From contig MNCI01033476.1 of assembly GCA_015680685.1 (NCBI GenBank), positions 140,464 through 204,463 on the forward strand: a stretch of 64,000 nt of DNA. The letters are read 5' to 3'. The DNA is from Gnetum montanum. Its lineage: Eukaryota; Streptophyta; Gnetopsida; Gnetales; Gnetaceae. Under the pieces are notes generated by a model. It was not told the origin of the DNA, searched no databases, and saw only the letters and a program-made list of their open reading frames with translations. A program made the translations under genes and the position numbers. This document shows, in pieces, positions 34,379 to 46,137 of the stretch; positions within the stretch are counted from its first letter, which is position 1, and the number at the start of each line of letters is the position of its first letter.

Positions 34379-35700
34379 AACATGCAATTAATATGTGCAT
34401 AAAATAGATATTCAAAGGTGTCTATACATAGTAGCCACAAAATTGCAGGGCACCCAGTGGCTAATAACTGACTCTAATAGCAGCAAATTATGCATGGAAC
34501 CCACTAAGAGCCTAACATGTGCCTATGTCAAGGGCATGGATGAACTTGAGCAAGTTTATCACTAGCTCTCTAATGATGAAGACAATAATACCTATTAGGG
34601 AGAGTTGGAAATCCCTAACAATTTCAAGTAAGGGGCCCTAGAGTTAAAAACTCTACTATCTAGCATGGAGTATGCACTTTTAAACAATGGCAAGCTAGCT
34701 ATAATTAATGCAAATCTTGCTTCCAAACAAAAAGACAAACTATTGAAGGTGGTCAAAAAATGGCTAGTATCCTTTACTTGATTAGATCTTGAGCTAACTA
34801 GAATCAATTCAAGGATATGCCAGCATTGCATTTACACAAATTTGACCATGAAGCTAAGAAGGTAGCTATAGAGGCAACTAAACCCCTAAGTTGAAGTAGA
34901 TCATCAAAGAGGAAATAGAACAAATCCTCAAGACAGGGTTCATCTATTCCATCATAGATAGCAAGTGGGTTACTCCACTCATAATTGTGCCAAAGAAAAG
35001 TGGCAAGTGGTGGGTTTACATCAACTTTAGGCTATTGAATATGGAAACATTTAAAGATCATTTTTCATTGCCATTTGTGAACCAAGTGTTGAACACTATA
35101 GCTAGGCATTGTTATTATAGCTCCTTGGATGGTTATAATGGCTATAACAAAATCCAAATTATGCCAAAGGATCAGGTCAAAGAAACATTCATGAGTCCAT
35201 GGGGGAATTTTGCATATTGTAAGATGTTTTTCAGTCTATGTAACTTCCCTAAAACATTCCAATGTTTGTTCTTAAGTATTTTTCAATAGAAAATTCGTAG
35301 GGGGGTAGAAGTCTTTATGGATGACTTCTCTACCTACGGGGCTACATTTGAGCAAGCCTTGGACAACCTTGAGTAAGTACTAAAAAGATGTGTCAAAACA
35401 AACCTTAGGCTTAACTATTAGAAAAGTCATTTAATTACTCAACTAAGGATTAAGGTAGACCTAGAAAAGATAAGGATTATCCAAGAAATCACATGTCAAC
35501 TAGAGATAGTTAAAGACATATGATCATTCCATAGACATACAGGTTACTACCAATAATTTATAGAGTTTCTATAAAATCATAAAGTCATTGGTCAAGCTTA
35601 CAAAGAAATTTTCTCCATTCATCTAAACCAAGGAGTGCAAACATGCATTCCAAAAGCTAAAGAAAAAACTCATAGAAACTCCAATTCTATAGGTACCAGA
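34379..35700 (+). pseudogene. Linker and reverse transcriptase (H1, Athila lineage)
   Basis: 34379-34850 is the protease-RT linker, aligned with 43880-44110 of E. The RT follows: EEIEQILKTGFIY and D-S-K-W-V-T-P-L near 34900, VPKKSGKWWVYINFRLLN (34987 on), DHFSLPFVNQVLN, SSLDGYNGYNKIQI (first catalytic Asp in L-D-G), the F-M-S-P-W-G-N-F-A-Y strand, and VFMDDFSTYG near 35315-35340 with both catalytic Asp residues. One stop lies between the palm halves (35287) and others after. This is the typical FMDDF signature of Athila RTs. Confidence 0.9.
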
Positions 35701-36120
35701 CTAGTCGAGACCATTCCACATAATGACTGATGCATCTAACTATGCCTTTGGAGCTATGCTAACATAGTTGGATGATAAGAAATGTCCATACTGCATCCAT
35801 TTCATGAGCCAAAGCATTGTGGATGCATAGGTAAATTACACCAAAAATGAGAAAGAATTAATGGCATTTGTGTATGCTCTTAAAAAGTTCAGGCACTATG
35901 TGCTTAACTATAAGGTGTTTATGCACATACATCATACTGCCATCCTCTTGCTAATGAACAAGCCAGTGGTAAATCCTTGTATCATATGATGGCTCATGAT
36001 CTTGTAGAAATTTGATCTCATAATAGTAGATCAAAAAGGGATTGAGAATGTTGTCACTAACCATCTCTCTTAGTTAAGATGGGATAACAAAGAGGAGGAG
36101 AGTCCACTCTCTAGTTAATT
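35701..36120 (+). pseudogene. RNase H (H1)
   Basis: The gypsy RNase H domain: H-I-M-T-D-A-S-N-Y-A-F-G-A with its Asp (about 35718-35755), NEKELMAFVYALKKFRHYV near 35848-35905, and VDQKGIENVVTNHLS near 36030-36072, where the usual V-A-D-H-L-S-R has lost its Asp. Stops are present. It directly follows RT. Confidence 0.8.
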
Positions 36121-36329
36121 TCTAGATGAACTCCTCTTTATAGGAGTAATAAATGATCAAGTGCCATAGAAACAAAATGGTATGATGACATCCTCACTTT
36201 CCTTCTCACTTAGGATGTGCCACAAGATTTGGACTTTAGGAAGAGATAATACTTTCTTCATTAGGCTAGGTATTTCATGGAAATCAATGGACACCTTTAT
36301 AGGGTGTGTGCCAATGAACTGGTTCATTA

Positions 36330-37440
36330 GTGTGTCTCTGATATAGACTAATTACATATTCCTTGGGATGCTCATGAGGTCCCTATGGAGGCCACTATGC
36401 TAGGATATGCACAATCATAAAAATCCTAATGGCAAGATACTATTGACCTACAATCTTTAGGGATGCCCATCAATTTGTCCAATCCTATGGGCACTATCAA
36501 CGAGATGGTGAAATGACCACTCGAACGGAGGATCCCCAATAGTAGATTCAATTTCTTAAGGCCTTTGACATATGGGGCATTGACTTCATGGGTTCCATCA
36601 CCACCATGTCCAATTAAAAAGCATACATAATCATTGTAGTCAACTACTATAGTATATGGGTAGAAGCAACAATCATCACTAATTGTGCATCATCCACTAC
36701 TGCTACATTTGTACAAAAAATTGTTGTAAATGGGTTTTTAGTGCTACGTGCACTAATTTCTAACAATGGAACTCATTTTATAGGTGGCACTTTTCAAAAA
36801 CTCATGCAACACATTAATGTCAAACATAAATTAGTAACACCCTATCACCCCCAAGCCAATAGTCAAGTAGAAATTACCAATAGGAAAATCACAAAGATCA
36901 TAACAAGAAACGTAAGCAAATATAGGAGAGACTAGAGCACAAAACTCAATGATGCCCTCTAGGCCTACTACTCCATGTGAAAATTCCCCATAGGCTACTC
37001 TCCCTATTAGCTAATGTATGCAAAAATTCCAACACTTCCAGTCCAATCTAAGCTCTGTACACTTTCAACAGCCTATGACTTGGACATTGACTTAATTCTA
37101 GTGGAAAAAGAAAGAATAATCAACCTAAATGTGTTAGATGAAAATTGATTAGAGATCCTATCTTTGAATGAAGTGCATAAGGCATTCAACAAGCAACATC
37201 TTGATTTTAGAATACAGAAAGTAAAATTTTAACTTGGAGATAAGGTTCTCTACTAGAATCCCACATGTACCCTAGAAAAAAAATTTCAAATGTTGTGGGA
37301 GGGATCTTCTATAATTGATTAAACCCTTTCTTCTAGGGCCATGTTAATCTACAAACCTAAGAGCCCACACAGAAAGCAATTGGTCAACATCCAACAAGCA
37401 AAACCTTTCCTAGAGCTAATACAAGTCAATGCAACTAATA
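36330..37440 (+). pseudogene. Integrase (H1)
   Basis: The zinc-finger part is strongly broken (36340-36500). The core has D-I-W-G-I-D-F-M-G (36570-36595, first Asp kept), ALISNNGTHF (36747-36776, second Asp now Asn) and YHPQANSQVEITNRK (36843-36887, Glu kept). A C-terminal tail follows to about 37440, ending near QLVNIQ. A 64-codon stretch 36741-36935 is open. Homologous to 760-1560 of H0. Confidence 0.85.
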
Positions 37441-39502
37441 CCTCATCGAATGGACAACCATGCTTTATAGTCTATGTATCCTCCTTTTAACTCAGTCATG
37501 GGGGAGATGGCCATCTGTGCTAACCACACACATGGCTCCTCAATTTTTCACCATTTATTTTACACATTTTTGTTTTACACTTTGTTGATTTTTACCTCAT
37601 TTTGGTTTTTTGTTCTATTAATTTTCTCAATTTTTTTACAACATCATTAGTATGTTTTATCCTTCTTGAATATTTTATGATTTCATATATATTTTATATT
37701 TTACTTCATTTTTTATATGTGACTTTTCACTATTTTTGCTAATAAAAGTTCTTTATTACTGCAGGACACAGTGCCAATGTTGCTATTTACTAATGGTGGT
37801 TTATGCTTAATGTTGTGATTGTTAATGTTTGGTTTCTATTTTTGAATTTTGATGTCTAATGAATAGGACATGGTTTATTCTTCATGGAACAAGTAGTGAG
37901 TCCACATCATTTACCCATCCACAAACACTATGGTTTTCCTTGTTCTGGAAGTTTGAAGTCCCTTCCATTAAATAAACTTTTAATAAATTTGTGATGTTTG
38001 GTAGTTTCAAGAATTGGAAAGGATTCAAAGGATTACATAGGGTGTGACTTCAAGGAGACTCAATACTCTTCTACTTATTTGATTGAATGAGTGTTTTCAT
38101 AGACTTCTTACCATTCCATGTCATCCAATAATAGGAAGTCGAATAAAGTCTTTGCATGGTATGGTTCCCATCCAAAAACAAAAAAAAAACATTATGGGAA
38201 TTTAAGGCACACCACTTAGACAAATAAATAGGCTACAAGCACTGGTTATGGAACTAGAAAGACATGTTACCTATGCATGTCCACTCTAAATAAGATCCTC
38301 TCTCACTTCCTACTTTCTTCTCTTCTTTATGGAATGGTGGTTGCTTTGTGGGAATGCTCTTATGTCTTGAGGGGGTGGATCAGTCTTGGAGTGGTAATGC
38401 AAAGTCACTAAAAGATATTGGTTTTGGTTTGGACTAAGGATGGATCTTCTTAGGTTATTTTTAAACAAAAACTTTACAAGGGAGTTCTTATGACCTCAAT
38501 TTGGAATTTCATCCCACCTTCTCAGCCATCCATCTATGCTCGATATCTTAGTTTGATGTGTTAGTTTCCATGTTATGCTCAATGTCTTAGTTTGATGTGT
38601 TGGAATTCTTGGATAGATTATTTTTGGTTGGTCCTTAACCTTTAATGATCATTAATTAACTATGAGGCCCATTAACTCCTTATTTCAATTTATGCAAGCA
38701 TAGAAAGGGCATGTGCCTGCTATAGGGAGGACCCACTTGCATATCTCTTAGTTTGGATAGTTAAGTCCCTTACCTTTAACATTGCTACAATCCTATCTTT
38801 CACATTCCCCATTGTACATCTAGCTCTATGCTCCTTAAAACCTTCATAGAACTTCATTCTCCAACCATTTTCTCAAATTTTTCTCAATCTTCTAAATTTT
38901 CTAAACTCCAACACCCTCTTTTACTATTTTCATCATGTTCATGATCTTTTGGGCTTCGACTTGACTCCAATTTCACTCAAAAACTTCTTGTATTTTCAAG
39001 TTTGACCAAAGTCAACAGTGGTCAATAGTTGTATCAACTAGGCCCCATTGATGCAACACAAAAGCTCTATAAATACTTTCAAAACCTTTGCAATTTTTTG
39101 TCATCTACTTCATAACAAGAGGGAATTTTTTCCATTTTTCAAAGCCCATAACTATCCAATTGTTTATCTAAATCACTCCATTCTTTAATCCTACAGCTAC
39201 CAAAGGTAAGCTCTTCATCGTAGGGCCCACAAACCTTAAGATTTCTAAAAAAAAATTTGTCTCCCAAAGGGTTAATAAATACAACGATAATGAAAACCAT
39301 TGATTTTTTGGAATTTAACCCTTTCAAAAACCTCTGGTATGACTATAATTAGTTATCAAAACAAAAATAATTTAATAATTAAAATTAATTAAATCAACCA
39401 TAATCATAACTTAGCTAGGTGTAACCTTCCTAATAAGATAAGGTATCCCAATTGTTTCACATTACACAATAATTGCTATCCCATGGTCATGTTGTGATTA
39501 CC
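37441..39502 (+). other. 3' UTR of H1 up to env-position ORF
   Basis: Non-coding. It contains the CAGTCATGGGGGAGATGGCCA block (37494 on) shared with E (44158) and H0 (1650), T-rich runs, and the A-loop hairpin (38158-38213). The last part, CAATTGTTTCAC to GTGATTACCG, leads into the ATG at 39503. Confidence 0.6.
38158..38213 (+). repeat. A-loop hairpin in H1 3' UTR
   Basis: GGTATGGTTCCCAT pairs with ATGGGAA and CACACC around an A-rich loop. Orthologous to 2389-2435 and 44816-44881. Confidence 0.7.
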
Positions 39503-39640
39503 GATGGCACCAAGGCCAAAACATCCTCAAGAAGGATTATCCTCTCAACCAAGGGAGAAATGACCCAAAATTGGAAGGGGCCAACAAGAACAAGCCCAAG
39601 AATAGGTTGAAGAAACCCATGCAATGAGATCTTTTCAAGA
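39503..39640 (+). pseudogene. Env-position ORF (H1), first piece
   Basis: An ATG at 39503 opens a Pro/Gln/basic-rich start (MAPRPKHPQEG), with one stop at 39557, to the insertion point of E. It lies between pol and the expected 3' LTR, the place where Athila elements carry an env-like third ORF. The start was chosen as the first ATG after the conserved 3' UTR block; E has a degenerate ATG at the same place (45783) after a CAG that could be a splice acceptor. Confidence 0.5.
39636..39640. repeat. Target-site duplication CAAGA, left of E
   Basis: Equals 47228-47232. Confidence 0.9.
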
Positions 39641-40692
39641 TGATGAGACGCAATATCGCATAGGCCACGATATCGCGTACGTGATATAGCGTCGTCCCCT
39701 GCGATATCATGTACACGATATCGCGGTTCACCACCAAGTTTATAAATAAGAGGCAACTCTCCCTTGTTTCCTCATCCTAGGCTAGAAGTAGGAAAACTCT
39801 AGCAAATTGATCACTCCAGAGATAGAATATTTTCCATGTCCCCGTAGTAGGAGCCCTAAAGTAAACAGATCTTTATTCGAGCAACATTGTACCTGAACAC
39901 AAGTTGTGTACGGTAATAAAGACAAACTTCCTGGATAAACCTTGCAGTGCATGGAATAGGATTTTATTTTAATGTTATTTATTTCTTTCTCTCTCTCACC
40001 CTTAAACTCCTAGAATGCGGAATGAGTACGACTTGATTACGAGCATCTAAGGATGTGTACGGATAATCAAGGAATCGGTTGCTCATCGCAACGCGGTATG
40101 AGTACGACTTGATTATGAGCATCTAAGTGTGACTACTTGGTAACCAAGTGGCGTATCCAGGATCTGAGCTTGGTAATCCCAGTGGTAGTCATGCAACAAG
40201 ATGTGTATAGTTAGTCAAGGAATCAACTGCTCATCGCACTTAGGCTAGATTAGATTCTCTCAACCCTTTCCTCCTAGATAAGTGCCTCAGTACAACCACT
40301 TCGAGCACGTGCATTATGCATGGTGATCCCAGCAATGATTATCATTTGGTAGCCATGGTTGCATCGATTCAGGGTGTGTACGGTAAGTGGGAATGGATGC
40401 TAACGCTAGGTAATTTAGACTTAGTCATTAGATAGAGTTAGTAATTAGTTTCTCAACCCTTCACCTTGTTAGCATAGGAGACATAAAACATAAAAAGCTA
40501 TAAAAATCATATACCTCGGACTTACTTAACCATACACTGTGAAAACTACAGTTAAGTCTGGGATGACAACGAATGATTAACCCTAAGTGTTCCATGGGGG
40601 GCATAGGCACTTAGTCTATGGAGTTCGACTAGATCGCATGTGCTATGCTCATATTCATATGGTTGATTATAGGGGTATCTTGCCACTCATCA
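39641..40692 (+). repeat. 5' LTR of E (1052 bp)
   Basis: TGATGAG...CTCATCA ends form a perfect 7-bp inverted repeat. U3 is only about 100 bp before the TATA box (TATAAATA, 39741-39748) and is mostly palindromic GATATCGCGTAC words (39650-39725). A 76-bp internal duplication follows at 40022-40130. Confidence 0.92.
40022..40130 (+). repeat. Internal 76-bp duplication in E LTR
   Basis: GAGTACGACTTGATTACGAG at 40024 recurs at 40100 as GAGTACGACTTGATTATGAG, each followed by CATCTAAG. Conserved in the 3' LTR (46560-46680) and partly in 270-330. Confidence 0.75.
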
Positions 40693-40712
40693 TTGGCACC
40701 GTTGTCGGGGAC
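40693..40712 (+). promoter_or_regulatory. Primer binding site of E
   Basis: TTGGCACCGTTGTCGGGGAC follows the LTR end directly. It is a slightly changed version of the tRNA-Asp-type PBS typical of Athila elements (recalled from family knowledge). Confidence 0.8.
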
Positions 40713-40835
40713 TAAGTGTTTGTGCGCTGAATTGAACATAAAGGATATCACTCACATCGTTGGGAGCCTAAATGAACCTTAGGGTTAATCAAATAGAAAA
40801 AATTATATAATGGTAATTAGCACACTGAAATAAAA

Positions 40836-43340
40836 ATGTCTTCTTATCACAAGAGCAACTCACCACCTAGAGATAATACAAAGACCAGTCAGCAATCAAA
40901 AACACATAACCTGAATCAGCCGGTTCCTCAATAATACAAAGTGACATATACTCATCCTGATGAGTATATACTTGATTACACTTTTATCCTCCATCAAGAC
41001 AAACAGATGTGCTGGAGAGATTTGCAAGGTAACATTGTGTTACCTCCAAACCGTGCAGTCCCATACATGCTTCTCTGTGCTTTGGCATAGATTGGCATGA
41101 CAGAATTATACGCTGAATACATTGCAAAAAATTTTGACATGAGGGATTACCATCCCACACCTTTACAACATATGAGGGACTCAAGGTAGGAGAGCTAACA
41201 TACCCCTGTTGAAGGGCAAAGGCCCGCACGTCCTTAGTGAAACTAGAGATGGTGAACCACTTACAATGGGTTCTCTATCAAATGATGTTCCCCCTCCTAA
41301 TGATGGTGAGGAGGTAGGGTATCAGAACCTATGATCAACGATATATAACACTAATTCTAACCCCCGTGAATGCCAACTGTTCACAAAGGAAACAATAATA
41401 AAGGACAAGGACGGGCACTCTGATCATCACCACGATCAGGGCCGAACCAGCCGAAGAGAAGGTAGGAAACATCGTCATGGCGATGGTTCTCCTTCTTATT
41501 TTCCTTCTTCACATCACTCACCCTCTCCTTCCACCTCAGGGAATAAGCATGAAGAGCTTAATGGAGAGGGTAAAGGTAAGAAAAATGAGAGACCTTGACG
41601 AGAGAGTCGAGAGAGAGGACAAGGGCATGAATGAAGGGAAAGTAGGGACAAACGGAGACATCATAGGTGTCATGAAAGAGATGATCATGATGAGCCCCTA
41701 CTTGCAACCTAAAGTGTGCTTGATATAATGGAGGCAGTAAGAATCCCAACAAGGCATTTAGAAGATAGTCAAATTAGGTGTTTAGACATTAACAACATCC
41801 CACACTTTGAGGGGGGATACAATGCTGATCCGCAGCATCATTTATAGGCATTCCACAATGCCTGTGCCTTGCAAAACATAGAAAATAAGTGGCAGTAACT
41901 TAAGTTGTTTTCTAGGATACTCACCAAGGAAGCAGAGAGCTGGTACCGGTCCTTAGAACCAGAAACCATCAGGAGGTGGAGTACAATGTTAGAACTGTTC
42001 AACGATAAGTATCAGACATACTCCAGAGTGTCCAATTTGCATAAGCAGATCCAAGGATGGAAGTAAGAAAATCATGAACCCCTGGATGCTGCCATGGCCT
42101 ACTACTACACATTGTTACATCGTTGCTTGGGCCATGGATACGCATAGCAGGATCAACTTCGCCACATCATAGATGGGCTAAGGCATGAAACTAGAAGAAC
42201 CCTTGGGACTTATGCCCAAGGGAGACTACCACAACTTAGAGCCCATAAAGTTCATCGCTTGTTGGAACAAGTAGCAAAAGAAGAAGGGGAGCTACGCAAA
42301 ATGGAAAGTGCAGAAGAATACAACCGTGATCCCTCTCTTCGAAATAAGGGAGTAAAATTTTGTGATGAAGAGGATGAGTCAACAATCAAAGAGTTGGTGA
42401 ACAAGAAAACCTTACCAATTCAAAAGTTAACAACAAAAATAGTGGCTAAGGTAGATGACGTATGGAATTCCTTAGACTCCAGACTTGAAACTGTCCTGAA
42501 AATTGTAGAAGAGTCTAAGTAGGAATGAAGTAGTGATAAGAACAAGACAAAGCAAAGAGATTCAGGCCCTGCACATAACAAGGGTAAGGGGAAAATTACT
42601 ATCTCTGATGAGGTTGTGGAATAAGACACAGAAGATGATGGTGGATGTAAGATCTGCCACTATGACCATCCTAAGGGATGTTGTCCAATCATCTCACATC
42701 TACAAGAGTCTAGGGTGTATGCACTCAACTCGAGACTTAACCAATGGTAGACACCCCGAAGGTTACCTTATCCTCAAGGTAACCCAAGGCAGTTCTACCA
42801 ACCACTAACGTACTATCCAAGTGGAATTCCATCACAATCCATCGGATAGCATCAATAGTGGAAATACTCACAGTCATGGGGGATGCTACCGCCAATACAA
42901 CAGTACCCTTACCGGCAGCCAGACCCATATGGATATTATGTGTAGCAACCAGTTTCTCCAAGTAACTCTATGAGTCACACAACTCCCCAACGTCACTACC
43001 AAGTTCAAGAGTACTTTAGGAGGACTCCTTCTCCTCTGAGAGGCACCCCACATACTTACCATCCTCCAACTCCATCTGCACCTCTTCCACATGTAGTTCC
43101 CATAACACCTCTTGCACCAAAAATTCAAGGGGAACTTCCTACTCAACCGCAACAACATCACGCTGCAAGAGCTATAAATATTCAACCTGTTTCTGGTTCT
43201 GACAACTGTAAAAAGAGAAGACCCTTCTTCAAAACCATAAGCCTAGACAAACTCTCGTAAAAACAAGCGGTTGAGCCCATGTACACTCCTCCACCATCTA
43301 ACACTTCGGAGTACCCTTCAATCTAACAAAGCTTAACGCA
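40836..43340 (+). pseudogene. Gag polyprotein (E)
   Basis: An ATG at 40836 after a 120-base leader begins MSSYHKSNSPPRD. The N-terminal region has a first stop near 40930. The Arg/Ser/His-rich segment is at 41390-41730. The capsid-like core is at 41735-42255 (NNIPHFEGGYN, E-A-E-S-W-Y-R-S-L, W-S-T-M-L-E-L-F-N-D, IDGLRHETRRTLGTYAQG), then the helical, charged region to 42522 (an open 87-codon frame). A short zinc knuckle is at 42646-42681 and a Tyr/Pro/Gln-rich tail to 43260. Five or more stops and a frameshift make it defective, although long stretches remain open. Confidence 0.85.
42646..42681 (+). other. Short zinc-knuckle motif of E Gag
   Basis: C-K-I-C-x3-H-x3-C, uninterrupted. Same spacing as in H1 (6156-6191). 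Confidence 0.7.
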
Positions 43341-43344
43341 TATT

Positions 43345-43791
43345 GTTATGTTAACACATACCGTAACCGACTGGATCAATGTAGGCCATCTTCCCAGGAA
43401 ACTAACTGATTTTGAAAGTCCCTTAATCTACCTTCAAGTCACTAGAAATGAACCACATAGGGCTCTTCTTAGCTCAAGTTTTAGAGTCAACTTAATTTCA
43501 CAAGAGATGTATCATGCCTGGAACCTGCACCAACTTAAGGAGAGCAACATTCAACTAGAGCTAGCAGACCAGTCCATCACCATTCCCTTGGGATTAGTGG
43601 AGGACACCATTACCACTTTGTGTGGTTGGTCTTACCAAGCTGATTTCTTGGTGATTGAAGTCAACAACAACAAAGGGGACTTCCCAATTATCATGGGAAG
43701 GGCATGGATTAGTACAGTATATGCATGCCTTAGGATCCATGATCTTTCTTTGGAAATCTCTAAGATAAATTCCATGCATCACATACAATGA
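43345..43791 (+). pseudogene. Retropepsin-like protease (E)
   Basis: An open frame of 147 codons contains RALLSSSFRVNLISQEMY, where the active-site Asp of the D-x-G/S strand is replaced by Ser (H1 retains Asp). It continues with QSITIPLGLVEDTITTLCG, FLVIEVNNNKGDFPIIMGRAWI and a C-terminal strand. This is the gypsy protease fold in order. The frame is fully open, but the catalytic Asp is missing, so proteolysis is unlikely. It ends with a stop at 43789. Confidence 0.8.
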
Positions 43792-44367
43792 GAAGAGGAA
43801 AGATTAAGAAGAGGAAAGTTCCATGCATCACATAAAGTGATTCATCGGGTGATGACATGGAGGAAATGCCTCCATGCAGTAGGTGTGCCCTTGAAACTTT
43901 GAAACAAAGATGCATGTATGTAGCAACCACACAACCAGTAGAAGACATCCCGTGGTTGACAGCTACTAGAAGGAGCAACCAAATATGCATGGAATGAACT
44001 GAGGCACTAACCCATGCCAACAACGAAGGCATAGACACATTGGAATATGAGCGTCGCCAACTTCCACCCCTTAATCTAAGATCATCAATTGGGAGAAGTT
44101 GGAAACTTCTTAGAAATTCAAATAGGTGCTCATTATTTCGGATCTCTCCCTTTCCACTCAGTCATGGGGGAGATGGCCACCTATGCTAATCATATGGGGC
44201 GCTCAGTTCTTTTTTGATTTTTGTTTTACACATTTTTTTTACATGTTTTTGTTTTACACATTTTTTTTTACAAATTTCTTTAACTTTTCTTGTTTTTGTT
44301 TTACAAATTTCTTTAACTTTTCTTATTTTTGTTTTACAACATCGTTATACTTTTTTATTTTTTCTGT

Positions 44368-44393
44368 ATGTGTGTGTGTGTGTGCGCGCGCGT
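44368..44393 (+). repeat. GT/GC dinucleotide microsatellite
   Basis: GTGTGTGTGTGTGT followed by GCGCGCGCG. It is absent from the matching parts of H0 and H1. Confidence 0.85.
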
Positions 44394-44815
44394 ATCCACC
44401 CTGTAATTTTGTCACCCAATAAGTGTTCAGAATGATGGTATGAACTATTTTCATATTGATTGCTAATGTTTACTTTTTACCTTTAAGTCACAATGTTGAT
44501 ACTAAGGTATGTTTCTTTTGATATGGCATGCAATGACTTCACTCCATCCATCCATCCACCAAGTTCTATGGTCTCTCTCGACTTGGAAATGTACAGTCCC
44601 CTTCTAATAAGAACTTTAACGAATTGGTGACTGGGCATTTCTCAAACTAAGGAAGGACTCAAGGATTGAAACGGGTGTGACTTCAAGGGAACTTGATGCT
44701 TTTGTGTTGGCCATTCCCTTGGGTGCTTGAATTTTTTCTTTTTGAGTTTTCTCGTCATTCTGATGTTAATCCAATTATCAAAAGCTGAGACAATAAAAAT
44801 AAAAATTCTTTACAT

Positions 44816-44881
44816 GGTGTGGTTCTCACACATAAAAACACAAAACACAAAAAAAAACTAATTGAGGATTCAAAGCACACC
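44816..44881 (+). repeat. A-loop hairpin in E 3' UTR
   Basis: GGTGTGGTTCTCA pairs with TGAGGATTC and CACACC. The inner stem differs from H0 and H1 on both sides. Confidence 0.7.
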
Positions 44882-46137
44882 CCTTAGAAAAAATAAACTT
44901 GGGCTACAAGAACTGGTTATGGAACCAAAAGTGTTCTCTCTAACTAAGGCCCTTCTCACTTCCCATTCTCTCCTTTGTTTCATTGGAATGGTGGTGACTC
45001 TTGGGGAAGGCATCCTTGTTATCCAAATGGATGGTTTAGCCAAATGCATTGATGCGAAGTCACTAGATGTGGTTGGTTTGAGGCTGGACTTGGAATGGGA
45101 TTTGCTAAGTCACATTAATCATGAACTACACAAGGGGTTTTACACCACCTTGTCCTTGAGATTCCATTCCATTCTATTCTCTTCATCCTTCTCTCCATTG
45201 TTCACCCCATTATCGGTTGTATCATTAGTTTATATACTTTGGTAGAGGCATTGTTTTCTTTTTGGTAAATTCTTATGGTTAAGACTTTAACTCTTCTTCC
45301 AAATGACATTCCCAGAGCCTATGGACTCTTTGAATGTGGGTTTGTCAGGGCATTAAGGGCATGGGCCTGCTTTGGGGAGGACCCACTAACTTTCCTATTT
45401 GGTGCACCAATTAACTTCTTTTCCCTAACATTTTTGCAATTAATTTTATTTTGTTCATTACCATCTTGACATCCATTTCCTCGATGCTATAGTTGTCCCT
45501 TTTTATCTATCTTTCTTACTCCTTTCCTTTCTCCATTCTAACGCTACCAGAGGTTCACGATTAGTCATGGGGGTACAGAGCCCGATTTTTTCAATTTTCT
45601 TCTAGCCCCAAATTTTTTGATTTTCTTCCTAACCCCTACACCTTCGGTAGTCACCATTAGTATATCTCCCGATCCATATTAGCCATACCACAACATAGCT
45701 AATGAACTTACACCGAAGTAAGGTATTAACTACATTAAAATTCATTTACCCTTCCTAATATAGGATTATGTTGTGTGTGCAGATGGTGATCATGCAATAA
45801 TGAACTGGATCTAGAGGGAACACATGGAATGGAGTAGCGCTACAGTAGCTATGTAAGGAGCAAGATCGATGGTGCGCTTACCGATGGATGAAAGGTGTAA
45901 TCTTGGCATTGGCAGCAACAACACTTCTTTTTCTCTCTCTTTCTCAGCTGCCAACTAAAGCCTGATGTCAATGTAATAAGGTGTTCACCCTTGTTTTCAT
46001 GAAAACTAGTTGTTGAGTCTTGTAATGATGATCCGTTCACATGTCATCCCATTAGTTCCATTCCCCTCAATAATCCCATACCTTCCCAATATTTTGTAAT
46101 GAACTCAAGGATGAGTTTTCATTCAATCATGGGGGTA

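Larger units (their letters stand above)
43792..46137 (+). other. Linker remnant, 3' UTR and PPT of E
   Basis: 43800-44120 matches the protease-RT linker of H1 (34400-34630). At about 44125 it passes straight into 3' UTR sequence (CAGTCATGGGGGAGATGGCCA, 44158), so RT to integrase is deleted. Contents: T-rich runs, a GT/GC microsatellite (44368-44393), the A-loop hairpin (44816-44881) and a relic ATG of the env-position ORF (45783). The polypurine tract CATGGGGGTA ends 1 base before the 3' LTR. Confidence 0.75.

Noticed and set aside
44368-44393. GT/GC run as a functional Z-DNA element
   Set aside because: Absent from homologous positions in H0 and H1; simplest explanation is microsatellite expansion.
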